A DNA stretch of 64,000 nt from Cyanophora paradoxa (Eukaryota; Glaucocystophyceae; Cyanophorales; Cyanophoraceae), in contig QPMI01000005.1 of assembly GCA_004431415.1 (NCBI GenBank), positions 620,001 through 684,000 of the forward strand. Reading direction: 5' to 3'. Both the position numbers and the translations under genes were made by a program. The notes under the pieces were generated by a model that saw nothing but the letters and a program-made list of their open reading frames with translations, was not told the DNA's origin and did no database searches. Positions 1 to 13,400 of the stretch are shown piece after piece. The number at the start of each line of letters is the position of its first letter. The first letter of the stretch is position 1.

Positions 1-2762
1 TCACCGAGTGCCCTTCCACCTCTCGGCCCGCATCAAAACCTTCTACCAGCACTTCCTCGTGCGCTCTTTCATTTTCTAGCTTTTACTTTCAAAGTTTTCC
101 GCGGATACGAAATTTTTCGAAGCTCATTTCTGAAGTTGTACGTCTTCGATTCTTAGCCCGGCCTGCTATATATAGAAACACTTGGCAGGATGAGCTCTGA
201 AATTAAATCTGCACGCTAAATTTCTAGAAGCTCTGGAGCTCCGAGGATCTTGCCTCTCTCAAAGTAGGCGTCGCTCACCGCTCGCCGCGCGGGGCGGCGT
301 GCCGGCGCCGGCAGCCCGGGGCGCTGGCGTTCAACGAGGGGGCCCTCCTCGGCGACCTCTCCGCCTCGCTGCGCACCGAGCTTGCCATCTTCCGCCACAA
401 GGACCTCATCCTGAAGGTCCGGGGGCTATTTATATTTAATAGAAACGCAATACATAGCTTGTATAAGGCGACAATCTCAGCTCCAAGTTCGTCGTTAATT
501 ATACAATACTCACTTGGGACGCCCCCGGGCGCAGAGCGCCATGTTCAAGGTGCCTCTCCCTCTCCAAACAGATTTGAAATCCATGCTCCATCCGTCCGCG
601 CTGAACCCCCCCCCTTCTCCCCCCCCCCACATACCAGCGCGTCTACGACCGACGCTTCATTGAGCGGTTCGCGATCGCCCCCCCCCCCCCCCCCCCCCCC
701 CCGCCCCCCGGCGGCCGGCCCGCCCCCGGGGTCCCAAGTTCCCTATTTAGCTGACACGTACATGTACATGTACAGCCTTGCCCTTATTCCTTAATTCCTG
801 AATTGCGTTTCCGGATCCTTTCCACTTCTAAGTTTATAAAAAGGACATGTACAGCCTCGAGCTTGCGATTGCTATCGCCCCCCGGCCCGCCGTGCCGGCA
901 TGCCTCCGCGCACGGGCCGCCCGTTTCTAGATCTTGGCACGCCCTCCTGATTAAGCGGCGCCGCGCACGCGCGCTGGCGCCCGCAGGGTGGTGGTGCTGC
1001 TGAAGCCGTGCTCCTTCGGCCCCGGGGACCAGATCTTCTTCCAGGGCGAGCGCGGCTCCGCCATGTACTTCATGTGCGCGTGTACCCCTAGCTATCATAG
1101 TATAGGGTCCTGCCAGGCTGCGCCAGCCAGCTGCAGCCGCCCTCTCGGAAAAATAAATAAACAGCATCTTCCGGCTAGCTATAGGTATTCGAGCTGACGG
1201 TCCCTGGCCCCTGGCCCCTCGCAGCTCGCAGGGGAAGGTCCGGATCGCGGTGGGCCCTGAAGACAGCGCCGCGACCGTCGCGACCCTGTCGGAGGGCAAC
1301 TTCTTCGGCGAGGTGCCTTCATCATAATAAAGAAAAGCCCGCTTCTAGAAGCCCTACAGTGCCGCGGCCATAGAAAAGCCCTTGTTTTTCAACAAATCAA
1401 ATTTAATAGTTGAGTGGCCTCGAAAGGAGGCCAGGGTATAACCGCCGCGGGGCCGCCTCAGATTGCGGCGCTGACGGACTCTGTGCGGACGGCGCACGCG
1501 ATCGCCATCGACTTCTGCGGTGAGGCAATAATTATATTAATGGCTTTACTAAGTTAGATCCAGATTAATACCAGGAAATGTCTAGATTGATGGCCGCCCT
1601 CTTATTAATACTACTACTATGATATTCAATGATTCCCGCCCTTGCCTGGCTGCTGCTCACGATCCGATCTGACGGAGCCCGCAGAGCTGGTGGCGCTGAA
1701 CAAGGGGGACCTGGAGACGGTCCTCGAGGACTTTCCCTATGTGCGCCGCCGCCGCTCCGGGCCCGACCCGCGGCCGCGCGCTGCGCTTGAATGAGTAATA
1801 CCGCCCCGCGTCAAATTAAAGAGAGACGCGGAGCTTGCCGAGGGGGCTAGAGGGCATTCAAACCTTAACTTCAGCTTCTTAAAGACAAAATGTGCGAAAT
1901 AGGAATTATAGGATCAATACAAGATTGAAGCGCGCTCAGCGGCCGTCAAAGAAATTCGCGCTTTCAGTTTTCCATCAGAGTCCGACCCGCCCGCGCAGAT
2001 CGCGGACATGTTCGCGGAGGTGGCGATGCAGAGGCTGGAGGAGAACGCCTCCAAGAGGGGGTGCGAGGCCGGCGCCTAGGCCTCTGATGAGAATATTGAC
2101 ATCTGAACTAGAATTCGACGATCTATATTTTAATTGCAAGATTCAACAATCCTCGGTTGACCGGGCTGGGCTGGGCGCGCGGCAGGTGGCGGGCCAGTCC
2201 CGACCATGAGACGGCCCCCGGGGCGGCGCACCCGTTCGGCTTCTCCGGCCCGGCTGCGGCGCCGGCGGCGCCCTCCGGATCCTCGGCGGCGCCCGCCGCT
2301 GAGGCCTTCTCGCACCCCTTCGGGCGCCCGCCCGCGCCCGCCCCGAATTCGACGGCCTCGCCTATCGTGACGCTCTCCGGGGGCGCCGGTGCTCCGACCC
2401 TTTCAGCTCTGCTCCGATATTTGATTTCGCCGCTCTCTCTGAGAACCAGCCATCCCGCAGTTACGGAGCGGTTCCTGACGCCGGAGGAGGCGGGCGTCCA
2501 CTTCCACGTGCGATCTCGCGATCGATCGCGGTCGACCGCCCCGCGGGCGGGTGCCGGTCGCGATCGCGATCGCGATCGCGATCGCGACTCGTCGCTATCG
2601 GAGTCGAGCCGCGGGTCCTCTCGGGCGGGCTCGCGATCGGGATCGCGATCGGGGGGCGATCGCGAGGACGGCGGGACGGGCCTCCGGCACCTGCTCGTCG
2701 AGGACGCGCTGGACGCTGTTCGAGTGCGCGCGCTCCGCCCCTCGGAATTTGAAGCCATCTGA
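1..2762 (+). CDS. Cyclic-nucleotide-gated (HCN/CNG/EAG-type) channel, C-terminal part, 5' end outside window
   Basis: Nine short exons can be spliced in frame: <1-58, 315-416, 535-549 (a 15-nt micro-exon), 638-about 666, 987-1073, 1225-1312, 1462-1519, 1685-1740 and 1999-2060. They encode a C-linker (RIKTFYQHFL, then LLGDLSASLRTELAIF) followed by a cyclic-nucleotide-binding domain. Seen hallmarks are FGPGDQIFFQGERG, MYFI, the phosphate-binding FFGE and SVRTAHAIA, and a closing helix LVALNKGDLETVLEDFP. FGE plus RTA suggests cAMP or cGMP can bind. The donor at 2061 is phase 2 and joins in phase to exons from 2185 or 2198 to 2388 and from 2461 onward, giving a tail with two HPFG motifs and a stop at 2760-2762. 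The membrane domain must lie to the left. The (R/S)D-rich part after about 2510 coincides with GCGATC simple repeat and may be intron instead; see the entry at 3229. The family call is firm, the tail is moderate. Confidence 0.8.
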
Positions 2763-3228
2763 AGCCTAGTGAACCCTTGAAACAACACCGCGTCTAAATA
2801 AAAAAATCGCACACCTGCTAGATTGCGCGTACACCCCTCCCCTGCCCCTAGGCCTCCCCTTCCACCCCTCCGACCCCCGCCCCCGGCCCCGGACTCCTGA
2901 TCTCCGGGTGCCCCAACAATTCATTTCCATAATTGTTGCATTTGAAAACGTTCCTCTAGATCTAAATAACCCGCGCACCTGCTAAACCGAACACAGACCC
3001 CTCCCCCCCCCCAACTCCGGATCCCCGCGTGCACGTGGTTGCGAACATGATGGTTGATTATGGTCACCGGGTTGCGAACATCGATATATCGATATCCCGG
3101 ATCCCTGCGTGCCTGCCAACAATTCATGATCAATTATGCCATGGCCATCATATGATGTTAACGTTTTAATTTTAACGTGATGATGGTCAAATTATATTTG
3201 GAAACGCTAACATAGCGCGCGAGCGCAG
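2763..3228. other. Spacer or long intron with diverged direct repeats
   Basis: No exon is supported here. Two diverged copies of a motif occur around 2810-2850 and 2970-3010 (a cacacctgcta-like start followed by a C-rich run). A caacaattcat motif recurs near 2912 and 3117. Several ATG triplets are present, but no reading frame connects them convincingly to the exon at 3229. Confidence 0.4.
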
Positions 3229-5001
3229 GAGGCGGAGCAGCTGCGCGAGTCGGCGCGCTCGGTGGCGCTCGCCGTCGGCCTCGCGAGCAGCCGCGGGCCC
3301 CTCCGCGACGCCATCCTCCGCCGCGCGGTCCGTTTAGTTTCTTTCCATATATAGGATATATACAGATTATCATTAAACTCTACCGATCGCGAATTGAACT
3401 AAATCGCCTTGCAAAAAACAATTGATGCGATCGCTTTACAATAGGCTCCGCCCCTAATCGAAGCGGGCGCGGCAGAGGTCGACTTCCTTCCGCTCAGCCG
3501 GCAGTGGTGGCCATGGAAGCGGCGGGAGCGGCCCCCTGCGCGCGGCGGATCGGAAGGGCAGGGCCCACACGTTCCGCCCGTCGACGCTCTCGATGGCGAC
3601 CACTTCGAAGTCGCAGGCCGCCGCGGCCGCGCCGGCGCCCAAGACGGCGCGCATTAGCCGCCTGCGGCCTCTCTCCACACGGGCGCTTCACCTCTCCCCG
3701 AGCGATCAGACGATCGCAAGGGGGAAGGTCGCGGGAGAGCCCGCTGGGCCCTCGCCCTCGCCCGCGCCCGCGCCCGAGCCCTTGATACCAGCCGATCGGG
3801 AGGTCTCCGGCATATGCATAGAGCCCGAGGAACCCCATGCGCCCGGCGCGGCGCCGGCGCCGGCACCCCTGCCGCCTCCCCTCCCTCCCCTGCCTGCATC
3901 GGACGCCGAGGGTCCGACGATCGCGAGCGGCGCGGGGGCACCGGCGCGAGCCGTCGGAGCGGTGCTGCCGGCCGCGGCCGCGGGGGCCCGGCGCGGGTCG
4001 AACGTGCCCTCCATCCCCGTCGGCTTGCTGGGCCTGGGCCATGAAGCCCCGCCGCCGGTGAGCGTTCTGTTAAGTTGTGGCGGAAGATCATATTAGCGCA
4101 TGCACTGTGCAGCTGACGTAACTGTCATGATCATGGCACGCAGCCGCAGGCGGCATCATCGAGTCATGGCCAGCCGGCCGTGGCCGCGGGCCGGCAACCC
4201 AGCTTCAGCCGAGGTCACAGCCACAGCCACAGCCACAAGACTCCGACAGCGACGCCGCAGCACGGCGCGGGGAGCAAGCTTCGCCGTTTGCAGGTGACCG
4301 TCTCATACACTTCACTGCGTAAAAATGCCGTTAATACTAATAGATTTAGAGAAGTAAAAACGTCAGCAATAGCCGATTCCCTTATACATATGTGTGTGTG
4401 ATTTTTGTCTTGATTATGGATCCGCAGACTTATCTGGGAAATGGACACGGATCGCACAACAGCCGGGCAGACTCCCGGTCGAACTCTATTGGAGGCGGTG
4501 ATCGCGACGCCGACCGCTTCTTTGCCGAGATTGGCGTCCTAAGGTCCATTATATAAAAATCGCTACGGAAATCTTTCAATTCTTCTTAGCTTCTCCTGAG
4601 TTTTCAGCAGAGAGGAAGTGGCGCACATCGCGGGCGAGCAGAGGGCGCTGCGGAGCATGCTGGCCGAGGCGCTGGCCGCAATCCGCGGGCTCGCCGCCGA
4701 GCGCGAGCGCGGGCGCGAGCGCGGGGGGCACGCGCACGGGAGGCGCCACTCGCAGCCGGCGGTCTTGCAGTCGGGGCCGGCGTCGGCCCTGGCCGTGGGG
4801 GCCCCGGCAGCAGTCGTTTTCGCGGCGCCACCGGCGGCGGCGGCGGCGGCTGTGCGCGCGCTCGCCCCGCGGCGAGCTTCGAATTCGGCCGCGGACGTCG
4901 ACGTCGACGGGACCATCGATATCGACGCCGAGCCTCGTACTGCAGTCGCAACTGGTGCGGCCGTTCGGGTCCCCGGGACGGTGCTCTCGGACTCCAGCTG
5001 A
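3229..5001 (+). CDS. Unrecognised coiled-coil, low-complexity protein (3' exons)
   Basis: Five exons join with matching phases: 3229-3327, 3476-4057, 4150-4293, 4428-4543 and 4608-5001, with stop 4999-5001. All introns are GT-AG. The first exon shown is helical (EAEQLRESARSVALAVG). The second is rich in Ala, Pro and Ser. The third carries a His/Ser run (GHSHSHSHK). The last starts with a strong helix (REEVAHIAGEQRALRSMLAE) followed by an Arg/Glu segment and an Ala/Val-rich tail. I do not recognise the family. No start codon exon was found. The exon at 3229 is phase 0 and could be joined from a GTGCG donor at about 2511 in the upstream channel gene, which would make this the long cytoplasmic tail of that channel. 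Exon phases are well supported; gene identity and start are not. Confidence 0.55.
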
Positions 5002-6039
5002 GGTCCGACGGTCCTTCAAGGAGGCCTAGGGCTCGCCTACAATAGTTTCGTGAAATCGATATCGGTGGTGCAAATTCCGCAAAGAAATTCATTTATATCC
5101 CTTCTGCCCCTGAACTGGGGGGTACGGAAAATTTGCGGACAGCGCGACGATTACGGCAGCGCGGCGGGCCAGGCTTCCCACCCGTGGGTGCCTGATAACG
5201 CCGTGTGTCAAGCTGCTCGGAAAGTCGCGCGCCAGCTCCACCCGACCCCCGTAGACCGACAACGCTAGCCAGCCCAGCCGAGCGCGAGCCGACAGCCGAC
5301 GCGGGCACCTTACCATCCAGCATCACTGCCGAAGCCGACAGCCCGCCCCCGGAGCGACGTGGAGCCCCGCCGACCTCGCCATGACGCCGACGCTTTTTGA
5401 ATATCAAGGACCTTGCCCGCGCCCCGCGCGGGACATACGGATAGCGCGCTGCCACCCTAGATCTTCCGCATAACGTCGCAGTCCTAAAGCGTTGAGCGAC
5501 CACCTCGACTTCGCCCGAGCTCCCGCCATCGCCGCCCGGCCACCCACACGCCGCCCGCCGCATAGCCGATGCCCGATGACCGCCAGCTCTCTAAGATGAC
5601 GCACCCGCCGTCGACGTCGCGCGCCGCCGCCACTAGTACTGTCCCTCGAATGCCGCCGTCATGCTGCAGGCGCCGCGCGCGCCGCCCCATCCTTACAGAA
5701 CGTGCTCGCGCGCCTGCAGATCTCGACCTGCATCTTGACCTCTCTCCTCCGCCTCGAGCTCGCCGCGCGACGGGGCCGTCGGCGCCGTCCGATGTACAAC
5801 TACGGCGGGGTGCGCCCACGCCCAACTCCCTAGCGCCCCGCGCCGGTCCCCCCCCGCCCAGAGCCCAGGCCCCGCGGGCCCACGCCCCCGCCCCCTCTCC
5901 CCCGGCCTGGGCCCAAAGGGCGCCCACCCGGACTCCTCCTCCCCGAGGCCGGTACAGAGACGTGTACGCTCGGTCCCCCCCCCCCGGAGCCAGACGAGGC
6001 TCGCCCGACCCGGCCTCCAAGCCGGCCCCTGCCGCCGGT
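5002..6039. other. No confident gene; one weak exon candidate
   Basis: This stretch follows the stop at 5001. A possible + strand exon lies at about 5660-5817: it reads LQNVLARLQISTCILTSLL, ends RRPMYNYGG and abuts a GTGCGCC donor. No flanking exon could be joined to it. The long proline-rich frame that continues past 5817 is judged a by-product of C-rich sequence. Confidence 0.25.
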
Positions 6040-6640
6040 GCCAGCGCCCCGCCCCCGCCCCCGGCTCCAGCGCCCCCCCGCCCTCCGGCTCCAGCGCCCC
6101 GCCCCCGCCATCCGGCTCCAGCGCCCCGCCCCTGCCCTCCGGCTCCAGCGTCCCGCCCCGCCCTCCGGCTCCAGCGCTCCGCCCCCGCCCCCCGGCTCCA
6201 GCGCCCCGCCCCCGCCCTCCGGCTCCAGCGCCCCGCCCCTACCCTCCGGCTCCAGTGCCCGCCCCCGCCCCCCGGCTCCAGCGCCCGCCCCCGCCCTCCG
6301 GCTCCAGCGCTCCGCCCCGCCCCCCGGCTCCAGCGCCCCGCCCCCGCCCTCCGGCTCCAGCGCCCCGCCCCGCCCTCCGGCTCCAGTGCCCGCCCCGCCC
6401 TCCGGCTTCAGCGCCCCGCCCCCCCCCCCTCCGGCTCCAGCGCCCCGTCCCCACCCTCTCCAGCGCCCCGTCCCACCCTCTCCAGCGCCCCGTCCCCACC
6501 CTCTCCAGCGCCCCGCCCCGCCCTCCGCCCCCCCCAGCGCCCCGCTCCGCCGCCCCCAGCGCCCTGCCCCGCCGCCCTCCAGCGCCCTGCCCCGACCCTC
6601 AGCGCCCCGCCCGCTCCCGGCCCGTCACCCTCCCGCCCGC
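6040..6640. repeat. GC-rich minisatellite, units of about 25-27 bp then 22-23 bp
   Basis: A unit built on ccggctccagcgccccgcc is repeated head to tail from about 6061 to 6420. A shorter variant, ctccagcgccccgtcccc, runs from about 6430 to 6530 and decays to about 6640. Unit lengths vary by 1-2 bases and are not multiples of three, so the long proline-rich frames across it change frame between units and are unlikely to be protein. Confidence 0.8.
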
Positions 6641-7466
6641 CCCGCCCCGCCCGCCCCCCAGCTCCCCGACCCCAGCGCCTCACCCCGCCATGTACCCCAC
6701 TCCCTGCCCAGCGCTCCGCGTACTCCGTGTCCCCCTCCCTACGCCTCGCCCCACGCCAACCCCCAGCACCCCGTGCGCCTCGCCTTCCCCCTCCCTCCTT
6801 TTCCACAGGACCAAGGACACCAACGCATCAGGCCCTCCTCAAGCCGCAGATCGATAGCTCACAGCTAGGATAAGATAGCAGGACGTCTTCCCTCTATGCC
6901 GCAGAGCCTCAGAGCTAGCCTAGGCGCCCCCCCAGTCGATGAAAGCGACGGGGCGGCTGTTGTTGTCCTTAATACGAACATTGCCCGGTTGGGCTTTTGC
7001 AAAAAATCCCTTCTGCCCCTTCGCTTTCCGTCCCGTCGGTCCGTAGGCCAGTTCCGAATTTGAAACAGTACCATTTCTGACCCAGCCGCGGGTGAGCGCG
7101 ACTCTACGACTGCTTTGTGTGCCATTGCGCTGCGCACGCGTCACGGCGTGGCGCCTTCCATCGATCGCGATATCCCACTGATCATGAGCTTTGAAGGCGG
7201 TTCGTTTGATTCTACTTGCGAAGCCAGCTGCAGTTGCAAGGATCGATATCTCGATCATAAGTACATGCATACGAGGGAGATGAATCGCTTAACCATTTAT
7301 ACGAAAAGATCGATATCAGAGCACGTGCACGTCGAAGCATATCGAATTCCGAATCACGGGTTGATGTGGCGAAGCACGCATTGTACACTTTACGGCGAAT
7401 TCGAGTACGATCAGAGTGTTGCTCGTTATCAATCGTAATATAAATTCAAAAAATAATTGGGGCCTT
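6641..7466. other. Spacer downstream of NACHT-A
   Basis: C-rich decay of the minisatellite is followed by AT-richer sequence with palindromic words (ATCGATCGCGATAT near 7158, GATCGATATCTCGATC near 7240). No exon is supported. It is not homologous to the spacer that follows NACHT-B and NACHT-C, so the duplicated segment ends close to the NACHT-A stop. Confidence 0.4.
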
Positions 7467-10400
7467 CTATGCTAGCGCTGCGCCGAAGCACGGGTTGCTC
7501 TCCTGCGCCCCTTCGGGCGCGTCATCGCCTGCGGCCGTGCACCCAGACGCCGATGCTGGCGACGATATCGATGGCGCTGGCGGGGCGCAGGTCGCGGGGG
7601 GATCCAGAAGCCACCCCACGCCGCCGCCCTGAGCGAACACGCGCCGCAGCGTTTCGTGCGCCCACGTTGCCGCGTCCGCCTGCATCGAGTCAAGGCCGGG
7701 GATGGGCATTGGAAGCAGCGTTAACGTTGAAGCAAGGTACAAAGTGGCGCGCACGATGGCCCCGTGAGGGTCGAAGGGCATCGCAGCCCCCAGGCGGCGG
7801 ATGCTGACAGGAGCCGCACCCGCCATGCTCCAGAGTCGAATGGACCTGTCGTCGCTTCCGGATGCAAGCGTCTTGCCATCCTGTTCAGATCGAGTTCAAA
7901 GCATGAGCGATTGTACGGTAAGATATGTAGGTATGACATTTGCACTGGGGTTCGCCAGCATCAGCCTGAACCCCTCTGCTGAGTTTATTCCGCTAGACAG
8001 CTCGCACCGGAGCGAAAGCCACAGCTGAGATACCAGCCATATGCATGTGCCCTCTGAGGACGTGGAGAAGCGCCCCGCTCGCCACGCTCCACAGCCGAAC
8101 GGAGCCGTCCGCGCCGCCCGACGCCAGCGTTTCGCCGTCCTGTCGTCTCGCTAGAATAAGCAATCACTACAGGCACAGATTTGCAAAGGAAACGCGGCCG
8201 CTCGCACCGGCGAGAATGCCACTGCCTGGCCGACTCCATTATCCTCGTAGAGGCCTAGGACGTGAAGCACGTTGTTCTTAGCAACACTCCACATACGCGC
8301 GGTTCCATCGTAACTGCCTGATGCCAGGGTCTTTCCATCCTGCATTGACCGCAGCCCGTATCACGATTTCGAGTTCGATATGCATATGCATGCGATTGCG
8401 CTTGAACGCTAACGCACAGGCGAGAAAGCCACCGAAATGATGCCGCCTGTGTGTCCCTTAAAAATGCCGAGCGTGGCCCCGTCGGCCACGCTCCACAGTC
8501 GCAACGTCTTGTCCGAGCTTCCTGACACAAGCGTCGTGCAGTCCTACCCGCGGCCGTCTCATGAGCATGCGTTCTAGATGTGAGATCGCGGAAAGCAAGC
8601 CGCTCACCGGCGAAAACGCCAAACAAGTGAATGCAAGCGCATGCCCCTCCAAGATGCAAAGCAATACTTGGTCGACTGTGTTCCAAAGCCGCGCGGTTCC
8701 GTCTTCGCTTCCCGAGGCCAACATTTTGCCATCCTGCACAGCCCAAAACCATACTAGTAAGCAACGCCGATACACAAGCTTAAGCTTTCGCATTTAAATT
8801 TTTGCTTTATGAGCAACTCGTCTTTGCATCTTTCAAAACATCTTCCAAGTTCGCGGGCCGCGGGCCGCACCGGTGAAAAAGCTACTGAATGGATCTTCGC
8901 CTTGTGCCCCTCAAAGACGCAGCGTAGCGCTCCGTCCACCGCGCAATACAGCCGCACGTTGCCTCGCCACGTCCCCAACGCCAGACTCTTGCAGTCCTGC
9001 CCACGCGCAATGCAGCAGGGTCAGCACAAACAAACGTACGACAGCTTAACTCTACGTGCACGATACTTAGAAGTGAATACAGATCAGCCTATTCGCGACT
9101 CAGATCGCTCGCACCGGGGAAAGTGACACAACCCAGCTGCGGATTCGATCTATGTGTCTCTCGAGCTCAATGATGTTGAGCGCGTGCGAAGCCCCGTCTG
9201 CCACACTCCAGAATCGTATGGTACTGTCTCCATGTGATACCAGCGTTTTGGCGTCCTGCGGAGATTGAGCACATCACAAAATTAAGCTCGACTAGCCAAT
9301 GTGTGCCCCTGGCCCCCGCTTTATTTTCGAATGCCTCCTCGTCTATATCAAGAGCTTGTCGAGCCCTCTGATTTATATTGCTTTCTGCATGGGTACATAT
9401 ATATACGCACAGATGTGAATACCAACGCCGTAACTGGACCCTTGTGTCCCCCAGATCTAGAGACGTGGAGCAGCGCCCCGTGGCCATCCGCCTGGTGCAT
9501 ACCCCAGAACCGTACGGTCTCGTCATAGCCGCCAGACATGAGCGATCTTCCATCCTGCAAGCATCGGCGGCATGAGCCTACTAGCGCAGCCATGGCCACC
9601 CGACCGCTTGCAGACGCTGCGCTTCACCGGCAAGAAAGCCACGGACGTAACCCTTGCTTCATGTCCGCCAAGAACACGCACAAGTGTTCCATCTGCAACT
9701 CTCCACAGCCGCACTGTTCTGTCGTCACTTCCCGATGCCAATGTTGCGCCATCCTGCACGTGCATGTGACATATGCATCATTTGCAATTGCGAAGGACCA
9801 GTCAGAGAAACGTCAATAGAGCGGCATATATGCATTGATTTCAGTTGTGCATGTCTCTACACACTTTAACATAGCTCTCGCTTGCAGACCTCAAAATATA
9901 GAGCTCTCAGTTTGCAATTGGCGCACCGGCGAGAATGACACAGAGGAGACGGAATTTGCGTGCCCCTTCAGGGAGAAGAGGAGTGCTCCATTTGCAGCGC
10001 TCCAGAGCTGGACACTGCCGTCCAAACAGCCGAACGCCAGCGTTTGTCCATCCTGCCCGGCTCCGAATCTTCAACATGAGCTCGAGTTTCCTCTCCAACA
10101 AAAGCAAAGTTATAAGCCGCCGCACCGACGAGAAAGCCGCCGTCTGAATGCCCAAAATGCGCTCCTCCGGCTTGAGGACGCGCAGTTCTGTCCCGTCCGT
10201 CGCGCTCCACAGCCGCGCAGCCATGTCACCGCCTCCTGACACCAGCACTGCGCCGTCCTGCATGACGAGCGAGTGTTAGACCCTTGCAAAACTTATCGAA
10301 GTTCCAAAAGCGTTTGAAGTACGCACTGGCGAAAAGGCGACGGAGTGGACCGCTTTCGCGTGCCCCTTGAGGGTACGGAGAGATGTCCCGTCCGCCGTGC

Positions 10401-13400
10401 TCCACAGCCGCACAGTCTTATCCCGGCTGCCTGATGCCAGAGTTGCGCCATCCTGCCGCATTGCAAGAATGAGCTTTGATTCGCCCATGAATATGGGTCA
10501 CGGGAGTTTTTGCACCGGCGAGAAGGCCACTGAGATCACCCAGTCCGTGTGCCCCTCTAACTTCAGGATGCGGGGCTGATCACGAGTCCCATCCTCGAAA
10601 TTCCACAGCTCGACGACGGCGTTCTCACCTCCCCATCCCAACATTGTGCAATCCTGAGCAACGCGTCAACAGCAGGATCCGGATGCATATGCATGCACAT
10701 GAAGATACATCAACAGCAGGATTCATGATTATGAAAGTATTGAATGTCGCTCTCACCGCAGATAAAGCGACAGACAATACGCGCCGGTACCGGTCGCTCG
10801 CCTGCATACGTCGAACCTCGCGATTCGTCTCGACATCGACAAAGCAGACCGCCCCGGCCGAGCATCCAGCGACTATATAGCGGCCATCCTGGAAGAAAAG
10901 CTCACATAAGGATCGATGAAACAAAAGAAACGCATAAAGATCGCACCCGTGCGACTGCAACGCTGAGCACAGCAGAGTCCATCTCACACGCCGGCCTCAC
11001 GCTGAGGCGGCAGCCGGTGAGGTCAGCGCCGCGCAGGTCGGCCCCCGCGAGGTTCGCATCGTCCAGCAGCGCGCCGCTGAGGTCCGCCCCGCGCAGGTCC
11101 GCCCCCGCGGCCTCCAGCCGGAACAGGTCCGCTCCAGGCACCCGAATGCCCCGCAGCTCCTTGCCCGCGAACGAGGTACCGGCTGCGCGATTGTAAGCCG
11201 GAAGTTAAAAGTATCAATTCAATTCATGATCAGAAGCAGAAATATTGCGGACCATGATTCAAGATCGTCATCGCATTTGCGGCTGCGAATAGCGCGATTT
11301 GTGAATCATCTTGCACCGACTTCCGCACGCATTCCCACAGCGCCTGCACACGAAACCCGATTGAATGAGGGCAAATACGTGCACACAATCGCATAGTACT
11401 AGTTCGCACCTCGACAAAGGGCGGGTCGGAGCGGGCGCGGTCGGCGAGGAACCGCATCACAGCCGAGTCGTCCACCAGCAGCCGGCGGCCGAGCCCGCCC
11501 ACGACACCCGCCCCGCTCCCCATCCACCTGCGCAATCGAAGGCGATTCTAAACACCTTTTCAAAGGCAACAATATTTCAGAAGCGGACGTTGCGGATGGG
11601 CGACGCAGGGAGCCGGCCGCGGCGGACGTGTTGGCCGCGAGGCGGGCGTCGAGGTACGGTAGGATGCTGTCGGCGAGGAAGTACTCCTTGAGCGACGCGT
11701 GCACAAAGCTGTACGAGGCTTTGCCGTCGCCCTCCGACACCGTCTTCAGCGGAGAGGCCTTGATGAACTCCTGGTTCTTCTCGCTGGTGAGCAGCATGGC
11801 GGCCTTCGCCGTCGGATCCGGCTCTGTCTCGTCGGCATCTGTGTGCCTTTTCTTCAGATTCAGCACGCCGAACGAAAGCTGCAGATCCACAGTCAAGACG
11901 GTCGTGGCCTGCAAGGGTTTCAATATTAGATAGAGGTACGAAAACCAATATTTATGCCCTAGCGCGTGCGCGCTACAGGTTGCTATAGCGCACCAGCTGG
12001 TCCATCAAAATGGCGAGAGCCCGGCAGAAGTTCCGGCAGTTGACGGCGAAGCGCTTGAAGCGCCCCTGCCCCACCCGCTTCTCCTCCTCCCGCTTGAACA
12101 ACCCGGCAACGAACGCGTCGTACACGTCGCGCAGCAGTACGCGCACAGAACCTTCCTTCTGCTTCTCCTGCCTGCACCCGCATGACCAGAATCAGCCGTC
12201 GTGTGCCTGCAACGCCGCTTTTCAAAAAGCAGTACGAGCGCACATCTTCTTGTCGATGGACGGGAGCTCCTTGCAGGCGATGGAGAGCACGAAGGGCGTG
12301 CGGATGATGTCGAGCAGGCCGAGGATCGTGTTGATCTGCTTCATGTACCAGTCGAAGCCGCGCTCGGGGTCCGGATTCGCGGCGAGCCACTGCCCCACGT
12401 ACGCTCCAATCTGGTCCCGGTTGAATGGGCACGTCCACGCCTCGCAGACTTGCTTGGGTGCCCCGATCGAATCCAGCAGGAAAAAGCTCTGCAGCGACGA
12501 AAACAGGCTCAAACGTTTCGAATCATCACGAAAAGAGGGGCGACGCAGATATTTCGATTTGAATCTGTGCACCTTTGGATCGGCGCCGAGGCTCGGGAGG
12601 TACTGGGCGCGGCAGGCGACGACGACGCGGGCGGCCCACGACTTGAGCTTCGGGAACAGGATGTGCAGAGCGTCGCTCTTCCCTGTCTGCGAGGCGCGAG
12701 GTCAGAGGGGCCGGTCAAGAGCGAAACGCGACGTGCGTGCAGCGTGCACGCGCCTCGTCGAAGCCGTCCAGCAGCGCGAGGAGCTTGACCCTAGCGGCGT
12801 TACCGGTAACGAGTCTGCAGTCAGGAACGAAGATAGGTTTGGGGCCCTCAGGGCCAGCGGCCCCCGCACCTCTGCTGCAGCGCCTCCCTCAGCTCGCGGT
12901 CGCCGTCGTGCAGGCCCGCCTTGGCGACGAGCTCCTCGACGAGGTCCAACTCCGAGACGGTGACGGCGGGCAGGGAGACGAGGACAGGAAAAGGCGAGCC
13001 CGCGGCCGGGCGCCACTGCTCGAGCAGGCGCCTGTGCAGCCGCCGCAGGCTCGTCGTCTTGCTGCAGCCGGAGTCACCTGCGCGGCCGTGGGTGCAACGT
13101 CAGTTCGAGAAATGGATGAAGATTCTAGTGAAGAACGTAAGCCAACCGCGCGAGGCCTGACCTGTGAGAAGGAGCACGCGGTGGCCGGCTGTGCTCCCGC
13201 CGGGCGCGGCGCCGGAGGCCGCGAAGGCGTCGAGGGCGGCGTCGAGATCGAAGCGCCGCCCCTCGTCCGCCGCGAGTCGACCATCGATGTCCGCCGCAGC
13301 ACGCGCCGGCACGTACAGATCGCTCTCCATCTCCTCTCTGTACCGGTCGAGCAGCTCCTCCCGCGCCTGCTTTGCTGTGAGCCCGTGCACGGCGAACGGG

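Noticed and set aside
2551-2769. RS/RD-repeat protein (splicing-factor-like)
   Set aside because: The repeat comes from a GCGATC simple repeat that stays open in several frames on both strands, and it lies where an intron could start.
6040-6640. CRISPR-like array
   Set aside because: Units are contiguous with no unique spacers, and the genome is eukaryotic.
5569-6873. Long proline-rich open frames on both strands over the minisatellite
   Set aside because: Repeat units are not multiples of three and vary in length, all frames look alike, and GC-rich repeats stay open by chance.
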